Positions 20,756-32,273 of a DNA stretch of 64,000 nt are shown one piece after another (position 1 is the stretch's first letter; every line of letters begins with the position of its first letter). Under the pieces are notes generated by a model. That model worked only from the letters and a program-made list of their open reading frames with translations, made no database searches and was not told the DNA's origin. The DNA is taken from positions 1,054,001 to 1,118,000 of the forward strand of contig JALRME010000003.1 of assembly GCA_026120035.1 (NCBI GenBank), in the 5' to 3' direction. Made by a program: the position numbers and the translations under genes. This DNA is from Coleophoma eucalyptorum (lineage: Eukaryota > Ascomycota > Leotiomycetes > Helotiales > Dermateaceae).

Positions 20756-23488
20756 CTATGGCAGCCATTCTAACTTCTCAACTACCTCCAACTGCTGCTT
20801 AATCGCATTTTGGTCCCCGGCATTGCTCCCGATGTATAGTCCATATACTCCTGCTTGCAGCACCCACTTCTTGCTCTCTGTATCCCAATAAGCCATATCT
20901 CTTTTAGAAATGCCCATATGCACTACTTCTGAAGTCCCAGGCAACAACAAGGATGTCTTCTCGAAAGCCTTCAGTTCTTTAATCGACTTAGATGACGTAT
21001 AGCACTGGACCACGTCTCTTCCTGCCAGCGATCCGGTATTCTTCACAGTCACTGAGACGGACCAGCCATCGCTCTTCTTGCTCAGGCTGGATTCTTCATA
21101 CACGAATGTTGTATACGAAAGTCCATGGCCAAACCACCATCTTGGCTGAATTTGAGCCTTTTGGTACCATCGATAGCCAACAGACGTCTCTTCTGTGTAC
21201 TCCACAACACCATCGACTCCAGGCCAGGTCTTTGCCTCGAAATCCAGATCTTCGTACTTAATAGGCCATGATACTGGTAGCTTCCCGGAAGGATTAACTC
21301 GGCCTAGCAAAACGTCTGCTAATGCATTTCCGGCCTCTTGCCCGCCATACCATGCTTGAACGACAGTTCCAATTTTGTTGGCCCATCCCATCTCAACTGG
21401 CGAACCAGACTGGTTTACAACCACAATGCTCTCAGGATTGTGAGATTCACGAAGAAGGCTTTCGATCAAGGCATCTTGGCCCCCAGGTAGTTTCATGGTC
21501 TGCCTGTCATACCCTTCGCTTTCCCACTCGTCGTTGAGACCAATAATGACAATTGTCACATCGCTCTCATTCGATAGTTTAACCGCATCAGCAATCGGGT
21601 CCGAGGGCAGCTGCTCAATAAAACCCAGTCGCACGCTTGGTTGCACACCAAAGACATGGACTGGATCATCACTTGCAGCATCCTTTGGTATAATCTTAGA
21701 TGATGCTTCCAATCTTATGTCATACGTCTGGCCAGCTTTCATCTCAAAAGATGCTTGAACTTCGACACTGCCAAAGGAGTAAAAGGCTTCGCCAACCTCC
21801 CTCCAGTCAAAATTATCGATCAAAAGCAGGTCGTTGACAAAGAGTCGAGCATTACCGACGCTGGAGATTCCGAACGAGTGCAGGCCCGTTGTCTCAGGGG
21901 TCACGCAGCTCGAGATCTTTACGGAATGTGGCTTCTTATCCTCGTACCAAGCGGATGGCGCAGAATCGAAAAGGTCTATATACGAGCTATCTCGATATTG
22001 GGTTTCAACTATAGGGCCTGAAAAGTTGTCGCTAGAGAAAAAGTCCAAACGTAACATTGATTTACTGTCACTAGCAACAAATTTCGAGTTTGTTAGTGGC
22101 AACCATTTGTGTATAAAGGCACCCGGTGAGTACTTTATCGTCGCCGGAATGTTCATGTCAGCAAGTGCAGACTCGAGAGCTGCCAACGGCTGTGTCTGAT
22201 ATAGAGGCACCATTGTTGCTGACCCTCCCCCACCTGGTGTTCCGTTGAGTGCATTTGGCCCAATGAGCGCAATTTTCTTCCCTGTTAGGTTGGAAGGGTC
22301 CAAAGGCAAGATATGGTTGCTGTTCTTCAAAAGAACAATTCCATCTGCTGCAATCTCGCGTAGTAATTTTTGGTCATCCTTGTTGTCGGACGACGTTTCC
22401 ACACCCTTCCTTGTCTTGATAGCCTCTTCTGAGGATAGATTGAGTAGCTTCAACTCGTCAAGAAGTTTCAAAACTCTCAAGGCTGAGTCATCTATAGCTT
22501 CAAGGAGGCTTTGAGGTTTGCTCTGGGCTGCTTCGAGTAGTAGTGATCCTCGCTTTTCTGGTGGTCCAGGCATTTCCAAGTCACATCCTGCAACAAGACT
22601 CTCAACTGTAGAATTAGTGCCTCCCCAATCACTCATTACGAGCCCTTTAAACCCCCACTCATTGCGTAGGGTATCCTTCAAGATTTTGTTTCCATCCATG
22701 TGAGTACCATTGACAAGATTGTAAGCAGACATAACACATTTTGGAGGATTCTCAGATTTGATAACTGCCTCAAAGGGCCGCAAATAAATCTCCCTCAGGG
22801 CACGTTCACTGATTTCAGCGTTAATAGTGAAGCGCTGGTATTCCTGCTCGTTGGCGACGCTGAAATGCACATCAGCATTGCCATTTTATGGGGGCTTGCC
22901 TCAGTTTTTGGCTTCACTGAGCACGATTGCTTACAAATGTTTCACTGTGGCGGCAACTTCTCCAGTATCTTGTACTCCGTGAACGTATTTAATGGCTAGT
23001 TGTCCACTAAGCACCGGATCTTCGCTATAGGTTTCCTGGAATATGTCAGTCACCATAACGATTCCCCCTTCTTCGTTCCACATACAAAGTTCCTTCCCCC
23101 AAGTGGATTTCTTGCGCAACAAATAGTTGGGGCCAGAAGGACCTGTGCTGCTTTTGTCTTCACCTCTCGGCAGAGCAATTTGCCAAGGGCATAAAGATGA
23201 TCTTTCGACCATGTTGCTGCTTGAGATACTGGCGCAGGCAGAAATGCTGCTGGCGGCCCATCTACAGAAAGAGCGCCTCTTGCACCAGCTGGCCCATCGG
23301 TCGTCTAGCATCAGGTCAGCTTTCAAATCCGAGAATCAGAAGACATAATTTACCTTTAAGGATCCAATTCCCAAACGAGGTATTTCTTGGGTTTGCCATC
23401 CATCTGCCCCTGCTAGCAAACTAATCTTCTCTTCCAGCGTCAGCTGATCAAGCAAGTCTTGTAATTGTGCTTCTGTCATTGTGTTCAT
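20756..23488 (-). CDS. GH3 beta-glucosidase with PA14 and fibronectin-like domains, no signal peptide
   Basis: This 852-aa enzyme hydrolyses terminal beta-linked glucose. Exons are 23488-23354, 23304-23086, 23035-22935 and 22859-20756, with introns of 49, 50 and 75 nt. It begins MNTMTEAQLQDLLDQL without a signal peptide, so it is probably cytosolic. The GH3 N-domain shows TTDGPAGARG, NFETYSEDPVLSG, TVKHF, SAYNLVNGTHMDGN, and GLVMSDWGGTNS with the catalytic nucleophile Asp near residue 225. The second domain has GIVLLKNSNHILPL and KIALIGPNALNG. A PA14 insert (about 400-560) includes FGISSVGNARLFVNDLLLID. The C-terminal third has VQAWYGGQEAGNALADVLLG and GRDVVQCYTSS of the fibronectin-like domain. 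It is divergent from a disaccharide-type MFS transporter, which suggests import and intracellular hydrolysis of beta-glucosides. Confidence 0.9.
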
Positions 23489-24116
23489 AGTTTTCAGACC
23501 TGGTTCACGGCAAGATACTGGTATTATCTGCCAGGTTCCTGCATTGTGTGTGCTTATCTTATCTGCTCTCAGCCTGCCGGTGGGTAGATCCCACTATTAC
23601 TTGTGATGGGTGTAGTTGAAGTTTGGCAGGCAATCTAAGCGGCTGATGTCCGAGAGCTTTGTGGAACGCCTTATCGCAGCCCCTAAGCAATGAATATTGC
23701 TTTCCGGGCAAACTTCGGACAGCACCTCTTCCTCCCCCACTCTTTCATTGAAAGGGATGGATCCAATCAAAGTCAACCTTTTCCATCATATTTTGGAAAC
23801 TACAATAATACATCCCATTTTTGGAAGGATTATCTGCTCAATTGTAGTCCCTTATCACTAATTTGAAGTTGCACTAAGCAGCAATCTTGATATGTTGGCC
23901 TGGATGTCCTATTGTTAGCCTTGTCGGTCCTAGATAGAGCTTTCTCCGCCACGCGCAATTTTCTTAGTGGAGCAATATAGATACAGGTTGTCGGAGGATT
24001 GCCAGGGACAAACCGAAGCAAAAACTGAGGTCTGAGTCGATACATCTTAATTCATTTTTAAACCCTTCGAACTTGTCCTTGGCGTACCAAACACAACACA
24101 GTACTATAGCAGCAAG
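23489..24116. promoter_or_regulatory. Divergent promoter, GH3 beta-glucosidase / MFS sugar transporter
   Basis: 628 nt between two divergent starts. It contains CGG-N7-CCG at 23640-23652, a Zn2Cys6-type inverted triplet, and TTAGCC at 23915-23920, the complement of the XlnR/XYR1 core GGCTAA. Both are motif matches only and could occur by chance. Confidence 0.45.
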
Positions 24117-25789
24117 ATGGAGGATGCAAACAAATTGGACCGTAATGGTCTGATGTGGATGTGCATGGTCTGCTTTGTTGCAACTGCCAATAGTGCAACT
24201 CAAGGTTATGACTCTTCAATGATGGTATGTTCTAGAGATTCTATGCCAAAATATCATTCTAACTTAGAATCAGAACGGTCTCCAGATCCTCCCTGGTTAC
24301 GAGGAGTACTTCAAACTATCGCCAGCATTAATTTCTCTCAATGTAGCCATCGTCGCGCTCGGTTCGGTTGTAGCAATGCCCTTTGGTGGTTATATACCAG
24401 ACAAGTATGGTCGGAAATGGGGGATTGCTTCTACGGCTATCTGTGCCATTGTTGGGGCAGCTATTCAAAGTGCTGCTGTTCATGAGGCAATGTTCATAAT
24501 TGGGAGATTCATTGTCGGATTCTCGGTCACTCTTGGTTCTGTTGTGGCTCCAGCGTAAACATATTCAGAGCTTGAATCGTCTGAACCCCATTGGCTAACC
24601 AATCTCAGATATGTTGCCGAGATCTCTCATCCTGCCTATCGAGCCGAATTGACAAGTCTTTATGGAGCTTTCTGGTATGTTGGTGGCATTCTTGCTGCTG
24701 TCATTACCTTCGGAAGTCAATATATTACTTCAACTTGGTGCTGGAGACTTCCATCTCTGGTAAGTAGTGAAATCTCTCTTGTCTCATACACCACTGATCG
24801 AGTAGCTCCAATTCCTGCCGTCGTTTCTGTGTCTCATTCCCCTACCCTGGATCCCTGAAAGTCCCAGATGGCTCGTGTACCAAGACCGCATGGAAGAAGC
24901 GCGCGCAATGTTGATCAAATACCACGGCAAAGGTGACCCAAACTCTGAGCTTGTAGCAATGGAATTTGAGGAAATTCGTCAAACATTGGAGTTTGAGAAA
25001 ACAGTACAAAAACAGTCCTTCAAAGCGCTCTTCGCCACCAAGCCCAACAGATGGAGAATAGGGATCACCATTGCAGTAGCTGTATTCTGCCAGTTGAGTG
25101 GTAACAACACCATCAGTTATTACCTTGGAACCGTCCTCGATACAGCTGGAATCACAAACACTAATACTCAACTTGGAATTAACATTGGACTTAGTGTTTG
25201 GAACCTGATGTGTGCCACCTTTGGCAGTCTTTACGTCGAAAGAATTGGTCGACGAACTGGTTTCCAGATCTCGACCAATATGATGGCATTCGTGCTAATC
25301 CTTATGGCCATCCTGACTAAACTTTATTCTGGATCTGATAATGCCTCAGCCTCATCCGCCATCGTCTTCTTAATCTTCTTCTTCTACGGCTGGTATTCAT
25401 TGGTGTGGACACCTCTCTCCTACATGTACCCACTCGAAGTCCTCTCCTACTCCCTACGCGCCAATGGTCTCTCCGTCTTTAATGGTGCTTGCTACCTTGC
25501 AGCCTTTTTCAACACCTATGTCATCCCTTATGCAATGTCCTGGTCCGGCTGGGGATTTTATTTGATTTCAGCTTTCTGGTGCTTCGGCGAGGCTGTCCTT
25601 ATGTACTTCTACTTCCCAGAAACTCGTGGCATGACGCTCGAGGAGATCGACATCGTCTTCGATGGTGAAAAGCATTTCGACACCAACATCATCATTGGTA
25701 AGATTGTGGGAACCGTGGCGCCGAATGCGGACTTTGGTGGTGAGAAGGGTACAGGTACTGTGGGCGTGCAGGAGACGGCCTCTACTTAA
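24117..25789 (+). CDS. MFS sugar transporter (lactose/cellodextrin permease-like)
   Basis: A plasma-membrane proton-coupled carrier of 507 aa. Exons are 24117-24224, 24274-24554, 24609-24759 and 24806-25789, with introns of 49, 54 and 46 nt. Sugar-porter motifs in order: ATQGYDSSMMNGLQILPGY in TM1, FGGYIPDKYGRKWG after TM2, IIGRFIVGFSV, YVAEISHPAYRAEL, PWIPESPRWLVYQDRMEEA before the central loop, QLSGNNTISYYLG in TM7, ERIGRRTGFQ, and FPETRGMTLEEIDIVF after TM12. This variant (GYD with NG, QLSGNN) is typical of fungal lactose and cellodextrin permeases rather than hexose carriers. It is divergent from a cytosolic-looking beta-glucosidase, which supports disaccharide import. The exact sugar is unknown. 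Confidence 0.88.
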
Positions 25790-27010
25790 ATTCTTAATCG
25801 ATTCGTTTTGTAGCGACCTATAGACTTTATGGATTTTAAGAATTTCTGGTTTTTGTGCGCGTTTGATACTGCTGCAAATGCAGGGCTGTGTTGTGACTGA
25901 GAAGAAGAGTCGCACACGATCATAAACCACACCATAGTATCCAAGGCTTTCAAGTTTCTCTACTTCATCGCATTAGCTACATGGTTCCGAACTTTAGAAA
26001 GTTGCTATACAGAGACTTTGAGGAGACCTCCCCCCCTTCTTTCTCATGCTTAGTCGTCACTATAAACAGCATTTACAGCATAGGGCAGTAGCAACCCTCA
26101 TTTGTTGCTCGCTTAACTTTTGCGTTCTCGTTGTAGCCGAAGGGGAAAGGGGAGACCGATCATTTTAGGCAGTGAAACAACCCTGAATAGGCTCTCTGAG
26201 CATATAGCTTTGATTAGTCGGGAAATTCTTTGTGGATATTAGGAGTTTATTCCTTACAATTTAGACACATTGAAACGCTACAAGATACAGCAAAAGCTTC
26301 CTCTGCGGTCATATCTGCACAAGAGAAGGGCGACATCAGCTGTAAACTTACTACTCAGTTATTTCAAGCACAAGCACTGTTCTACATATCATTATGTACT
26401 TGGTGCAGGAAGTCAAAGTCATTTATCCGGGGATGTGTTACCAAAGCCTTTTTCCAACTTACTTCTGTAAGAATATTTTTTAGAGTAGTCGTTGCTCCTT
26501 TCGATAGACATTTGCAAAGCATAAAAAAGGTCAAATAAGTCCAATTCTAAGTTCCTTCAATCTCGGAAACGCAGTTCGGGTGCTATCCCAATCTTTGAAA
26601 TGCTTGGTAAACACTGCGTTGGGAAGGCTATCCATGCTAGCCTGCAAGAGCGTCACGATAGATTCGCAATTCTCAGTCGTTGGCAGCAATCTAGGCAACT
26701 GAGAAAGCCACTGAATGTGCTATCGGCTCGAATGATATACTCCTATCAAGTATCTATAATCATAAAACTGTTGTACGGTTGCAAAGCCTAGCGATAGATA
26801 CTTGTCTTTCGATTACTGTGATTGTTACCAATCCGCCGAGGTTCATAGGCCGTCGGGAAGTCCGATCAGCAAATTCGGTGCTAGCGATAAGGACCCCACC
26901 CCCACTAAGGTATAGCATTAATGACTCGACTAGACGATGAAATGTTTTAAGCAGACCAACACCCATCTCTACAAGACCAGGTCAAGTTGCAAGTGCATAG
27001 TCGTATAGTT
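25790..27010. other. Intergenic region
   Basis: 1.2 kb between the transporter and the P450 gene, both on the plus strand. Short random frames only, no recognisable domain. A C-run lies near 26029. No TATA box stands out near the P450 start. Confidence 0.5.
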
Positions 27011-28537
27011 ATGGCCTTACTTGAAGTATTTTTGAGTGCCATTGGCAGGAGCCCTGTCACCTCCATCATTGCGATAGCGTTCCTTCTTCTACTCTCTCGC
27101 TCTGTGTACCGAGTGACTCTTCACCCACTCGCTCACATCCCCGGGCCTCTCCTACCCAAGATCACCTCGTTATGGCTGCATTACCATGCATATATTGGTG
27201 ATGAGGCCTCAGTAATCCACCAAGCGCATCTCCAGTACGGAACGCTGGTTCGAGTATCACCAGTCGAAGTTGACATCAGCGATGCGGATGCAATAAACCC
27301 TATTTACGTCTCGAAAGGTGGATTCCCAAAAGCTCCATGCTATGGAAACTTTGATATCGATGGACATAAGACGATCTTTTCCACGACCGACAACGAGCAG
27401 AGAGCTCCGCGAGCGAAAGCCGTCGTTCCCATGTTCTCCACGAAGAGCATCAGGGATAACGAGGCTGCATTGTACGGGTGTGTGAACCGGATGGTGGAGC
27501 GGATGCAGGAAGAAGCAGAGACAGGCCGACCGGTTAATCTGTTGAACTTGTCGAGAGGTCTGGCCGTCGATGCAGTCTCAACGCATCTATTCCAGGAGAA
27601 TTACAACGGCACGTCCGAGAAAGGGAAGCGATTGTCTCTTTCCGCTTTCGTGGATGCCTTTGTTGCCGTGGGACGATTCTTCTACCTTCCAACCACTGTT
27701 TTCACGTGGCTAGAATGGGGCATTGAAACCTGTATGCCGGACAAGCACACCATTGATAGTATGAGAGTGGTCGACAAGTTCGTGGATAACCTTGTGGATT
27801 CGACACCACAAGGTGCACAAAACTACCCAGGTCGCCTTCTAGCAGCAGGCCTTGACAAGTTGGAGGTGAAGTCACAGTGCAAGGATCTCCTTTTCGCTGG
27901 TACTGATTCAACGGGCATGAATCTGGCAACCATCTGTCGCAATCTTGCCATGTATCCTGATAAGTGAGTGGCTCTGAAATCATAGCAAGCTTGCCATACT
28001 GACTTATTTCCTAGATATGAAAAGTTGAGACAGGAGGTAGTAAGCAACGCGGCTCTTGGTTCGCAGGCACAGGAGGTACAAGCTCTGCCATACCTCAGCG
28101 CTGTCGTCAAAGAAGGTCTCCGCATTTCCATGGCCAACCCGACACGCCTTCCCCACGTTGTTCCACACGGAGGATGGACCTTCAAAGGCGTTCACTTCCC
28201 CGAAGGTTCAATCGTTGGATGTGCAGGCTATGAACTACATTACAATTCCATAGCATTCCCAGATCCGCTGGCATTCAAACCAGAAAGATGGCTGGAGGGA
28301 AATGTGACTGAGCAGGCGAATAAGTACTGGTTCGCATTCGGTGCAGGTGGTAGAGCTTGCATCGCACGAAACTTAGCCACTACGGAGCTATACTTTGCAA
28401 CCGAGAAATTGGCAGAAAGTAATGTGTTGCATGGTGCTAAGGCAGTCCAGGAAGGCGAAATTGAGATTTATGAGTGGTTCAATTCAAGTGTGAAGGGAGA
28501 GAAGATCGAACTGATCTGGGAGAAGACGAAGGCTTGA
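27011..28537 (+). CDS. Cytochrome P450 monooxygenase
   Basis: An ER-anchored heme monooxygenase of 491 aa, encoded by exons 27011-27963 and 28015-28537 (51-nt intron). The N-terminus is a membrane anchor (about residues 13-30, VTSIIAIAFLLLL) followed by the proline-rich hinge PLAHIPGPLLPK. The I-helix motif is LLFAGTDSTG. The K-helix ExxR is in VVKEGLRISM. PERWLEG follows, and the heme-binding loop is FAFGAGGRACIARNLA, with Cys as the thiolate ligand. The residue two after the Cys is Ala instead of the usual Gly, a tolerated variant. The protein resembles fungal secondary-metabolism or detoxification P450s (short-chain aromatic or terpenoid substrates), but the subfamily and substrate cannot be assigned. 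It has no biosynthetic partner next to it. Confidence 0.88.
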
Positions 28538-28796
28538 GGCCATACTCTAATCCGAGGCTGGGGACGTATAATAAACCCTGTAGACAGGAAATCAGCTCCT
28601 AAATTACGGTCTTATGAAGACCAAATATCTGGTCAGTGGATTTGCAGCGCAATGCATTTCAGCTATCTAGATATCCGGAGCTAGAATGTACTCTGACAGA
28701 AAAGCTCAGTTCTATAGGAACCAATCAATAGCTCCCAATATCAGTGCTAGACTGCCTAGAATTCTGTAACTAAATACGCCCACAACTCAAGGGGCT

Positions 28797-31700
28797 CTAA
28801 GCGCTAGGAGTGGGAAATTGATCTCCCTCGAACTTCTGTTCTGGTCCGTGTATTACATCTAACAAATGCATCCAACGACTCTTGCTCTCATTGGCAATAG
28901 CCTCTAGATCCAGCGGATCCAGTAACCCCTCCTGCTTACTACCTTTGCCTACATTTCGAATGATTCGCCATGCCCGTCTGAATTCGTCTCGAATCTGCAC
29001 TATCCCGTTATGTGTTACGGTTCTGGCAACATTGTGATCAAGTTCGAAGGGGTCTTCAATTGCAAAAAGGTACCGATGGCGAATCTCCTTAGTCTCCTCA
29101 ATGGTCTTGAGAGTTCCTTTGGGCTTCGAATCCATTACTGGACTTAAATCTGGAGTCGCTCCTGAAGACTCCCTGGGGCTTTCCACGGGTCGGGCAGCAG
29201 GCGTTGATGGAGTTGGTGGCGCCGCGGTAGCTGTTGTCTCAATTACCGTCCTCGCACCCACCCACCCCTTCTCTTGCTTTGTTAAAATTCCATGGGGAGT
29301 TCGCAAACTCAACACTTCTCTTCCCCAATCAAATCCTCTGTCCTGCACTGTTGTCATTTGACCACTCTGAGCAAAGTATTCAAAAAAGCCTCTGAGTAGC
29401 GTTCCAATAGTGTCATTGTTATTGTTCAGCATCTTCTTGTCAGCGGCCGACTTGATTTCTGCCTCGTCCCTCCAGAAAGTTACATCCCGGCCCTCGCAAG
29501 TTCTTTGGTCTGCAACGAGTGTGCGCGACGAAATTGCCCCAATAGGATCCTGACGCGGGAGTTGAAGATTAGGACATACAGCCGGATTTGCAACGTTCAC
29601 AAGATAATGAAGTACCATGAGAACGTAACCATAACTACTCAGGGAGCCTCGATATGGAGTATTGATGCCTCGGGTCTTTGCCCAGTGTTTAATGAATAAA
29701 ACCATAATCTTGACGCGCGGATCGCTGTGGGAATAACAACGAAGAAGTAAGGTGTTTTGGAGAGCAAGATGTGCAGAGAAGTTGATATCGCACTGAATGC
29801 CAATATCTGTCTTTGGGAATTCGAGATGGTCATTGTATCGATCGCGAGGTTTGTTCAACGATTTCTGTGTAGGGTCTGGCAGGCGGCGCATTCTGGACAC
29901 CAGCGGAGCCACTGCCCTCGTTTCCTTGAATTCGAGAATTGTAGAGTCGCGAAGAATGTTTATGTAGTCTTTCACATCCTGGTGGTCATCTTCATGGAAA
30001 AGATTGGTTGTCAAAGCATGCTCATAATCGGCTGCAAGCTGGAGTGAGGAATGCTGAAGTGCGACCTGCTTCAATGTCGTGCGTATTCTCGAAGGGTTTT
30101 GTAATTCTTCTCGAATCTGAGCATTCATAATGCCATTTATGTAATGGGCAATGACAATCGGTGCGACAGTAGACAAACGATTTGGGTCAGCACCAGAAGA
30201 CCTTCCAAGCTCATCTATCATCCTTTGAGCTCGTGCTTCGTAGTATTGCGGCTCTTCGTAGTGTAGCTGCTCAAAATAGACCAGCCTTAATGATGCAATT
30301 TTCTTCAGCTTCTCGGACCCCAGATACAAAATTCGATTGTATGCCATGGGCTCTGTCAGTGGTCCTTCCTTGTCCTGAAGTTCTCTCCATTCCTTTACTA
30401 TCTCGGCTGCCTCAACCTCATGCCTTTCAAGACACTCCGAAAGCGGTCGAGACTCCCATACCATGGCGAGACGCTCCCCCTCAATTTGAGCCCAAACACC
30501 CTGCAAAGATCTTTGTAGAAAGGGTAGTGACGAGTCAAATAAGGGGGAAATAGTTCTGTATCCACGAAGCCGGTTCGATAAATCTTGTGAATGAAGGCCA
30601 TCAATGAACGCTTTGCAGGCTTCATTCAAAATCACTGCTTCCTCCTCAGTCAATACCGGAGAACTAGGTGAAGTGTCTCGTCCATTCGCTCTCCGTAGCA
30701 AACGTTTTGCCAGATTATAATAATCTCCCATTGACTGGTTCTGCTTCTGCTTCATTTTGGTGAAGTCGTAGTTTGCTTGGCATGAATCCATTGAGTTCTC
30801 AAGATCCCCGTCCACTTTATCAACTGTCTTTTCTGTTGCCCTATCCATTGCCGACCCAGACTTAACGTTGCTAGGCTTAGTTTTGGTTGATGTTGCTGTA
30901 GCCTCCTCTTTGGAAATTCTATCTGTTGAGGATTTGGAAGCCTGTTCCATTCCTGCTTTATCTTCATCTGCTGCCTCTCCTTGATGTAAGTCGTCATCAT
31001 CATCTTCGTGAAATCCATTCTCCCATTTTGTTCGGGCTTCCAGCAAATCAGCCAGCAACTTCTCCGTCGGCTTCTCGCACAGTTTTATGATGGGGACACG
31101 GGTTCGAGTGAGGAGTCTCGCACCAAATCCCATACTAAGTAACTTCTTCTCCAACAAACGTGGAATGGGTGATTCCGCAGCATCTGGTGCAGGACTTGAT
31201 TGAGGTGAAAGCAAGGCAAGATCCATATCTGATGCTTTCGTTGCGAACCCTGAGCTCATACTACCAAAACACTTAAGTTCTACACCTGAAGGATCAAAGG
31301 ATTTGTTTCCAAGCTCTTGTTGCTCGTACTCAACAACAGCTTCTCGACACGCTTTTTCTACCAAGGCTCGAAATACTTCTTTTTCTGCTATTTCATCATC
31401 CTCAATTCCTGCAGATGAGGCATGGATCTGACAAAGACTGTCGAGATACGCACTTTGAGACTGTATGTCCTCAGAAGTCATGCCTATTGGGCTTTGGAAT
31501 GGTCGTCCCCGGCCATGAGGGCCTGGGGGTCCAGGATGGTAGAGTTGCCTACTCTGGGGAGGAGCTCTTGGGGTAAATGAGCCTGGACCTGGGCTCTGAC
31601 CGCCTGACCATTGTTGGTGTTGATATTGATTAGGGCTTTGCATCCCATACATGTGGCCTGGTGTGTTAGGTTGGTACTGCTGCATAGAGGGGTGAGGAGG

Positions 31701-32273
31701 CCCTTGTTGTAAGTGCATATTTGATGTATAAGGAGATGCGGGGGACGGTCCTTGAGAGTGTGGAGAGTATGGAAAGTGAGGGGAGTAGTTTGGATATCTT
31801 GGACTCTGATGCATCTGGTTCTGATAATGGTTGCCAAACCCGGAAGGACCCCTGGGTGATGTGGAGAACCCGCCTCCTCGCCCACTATGCGCAAATGGTG
31901 GGTTAGTTCTCCCATCGATAGGTATGGAAAGCTCTGAGTTAAGTTTCCGGCGTTGAGCCTGGTTGAGCTTCTTGCGAGCACCTGGGATTTTTTCATTTGA
32001 GAAAGTCTTTGATGGTGATGGGGGTCCTTGACTGAAGCCGGAGGCTGAGCCCTGTGATCCTTGTTTCGTGAAATATTCCTCTTGTTCTTCAGGAGTTGCT
32101 GCTGTCAAATGAGGGGGAAGCTTTGCCGGTGATGGTAGAGCTTGCGGTTGACTTGGCGGAACTGCAGCATTTGCGTTGGCATTGCTCAGTATGAGGCCAC
32201 GAAGTCGGTCTTCTAATCCCCCTTCATTAGACCCAACCGCATTTGCTGACAATTCTGCGGATAGTGGCCACAT
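28797..32273 (-). CDS. Cid1-type non-canonical poly(A)/poly(U) polymerase, long form
   Basis: A 1158-aa single-exon protein of the DNA polymerase beta-like nucleotidyltransferase superfamily, likely adding A or U residues to RNA 3' ends. The Met at 32273 is the first ATG of the frame. The first roughly 275 residues are disordered and rich in Pro, Gln, Ser and His. The catalytic domain is then CFGSMSSGFATKASDMDLAL (about residues 335-355) with the paired Asp residues. It is interrupted by an acidic low-complexity insert and a helical segment (about 410-760). The third acidic residue lies in FPKTDIGIQCDINFS. The PAP-associated part includes VKIMVLFIKHWAKTRGIN and GSLSSYGYVLMVLHYLVN, and IEDPFELDHNVARTV. 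The split domain and length are much larger than yeast Cid1 (about 400 aa). Family is confident; polarity for A or U is not. Confidence 0.87.
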   Translation of the reverse strand: MWPLSAELSANAVGSNEGGLEDRLRGLILSNANANAAVPPSQPQALPSPAKLPPHLTAATPEEQEEYFTKQGSQGSASGFSQGPPSPSKTFSNEKIPGARKKLNQAQRRKLNSELSIPIDGRTNPPFAHSGRGGGFSTSPRGPSGFGNHYQNQMHQSPRYPNYSPHFPYSPHSQGPSPASPYTSNMHLQQGPPHPSMQQYQPNTPGHMYGMQSPNQYQHQQWSGGQSPGPGSFTPRAPPQSRQLYHPGPPGPHGRGRPFQSPIGMTSEDIQSQSAYLDSLCQIHASSAGIEDDEIAEKEVFRALVEKACREAVVEYEQQELGNKSFDPSGVELKCFGSMSSGFATKASDMDLALLSPQSSPAPDAAESPIPRLLEKKLLSMGFGARLLTRTRVPIIKLCEKPTEKLLADLLEARTKWENGFHEDDDDDLHQGEAADEDKAGMEQASKSSTDRISKEEATATSTKTKPSNVKSGSAMDRATEKTVDKVDGDLENSMDSCQANYDFTKMKQKQNQSMGDYYNLAKRLLRRANGRDTSPSSPVLTEEEAVILNEACKAFIDGLHSQDLSNRLRGYRTISPLFDSSLPFLQRSLQGVWAQIEGERLAMVWESRPLSECLERHEVEAAEIVKEWRELQDKEGPLTEPMAYNRILYLGSEKLKKIASLRLVYFEQLHYEEPQYYEARAQRMIDELGRSSGADPNRLSTVAPIVIAHYINGIMNAQIREELQNPSRIRTTLKQVALQHSSLQLAADYEHALTTNLFHEDDHQDVKDYINILRDSTILEFKETRAVAPLVSRMRRLPDPTQKSLNKPRDRYNDHLEFPKTDIGIQCDINFSAHLALQNTLLLRCYSHSDPRVKIMVLFIKHWAKTRGINTPYRGSLSSYGYVLMVLHYLVNVANPAVCPNLQLPRQDPIGAISSRTLVADQRTCEGRDVTFWRDEAEIKSAADKKMLNNNNDTIGTLLRGFFEYFAQSGQMTTVQDRGFDWGREVLSLRTPHGILTKQEKGWVGARTVIETTATAAPPTPSTPAARPVESPRESSGATPDLSPVMDSKPKGTLKTIEETKEIRHRYLFAIEDPFELDHNVARTVTHNGIVQIRDEFRRAWRIIRNVGKGSKQEGLLDPLDLEAIANESKSRWMHLLDVIHGPEQKFEGDQFPTPSA

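Noticed and set aside
22931..23326. A 131-codon minus-strand frame with only patchy similarity to GH3.
   Set aside because: It is a read-through of introns 1 and 2 of the beta-glucosidase and resolves when those introns are removed.
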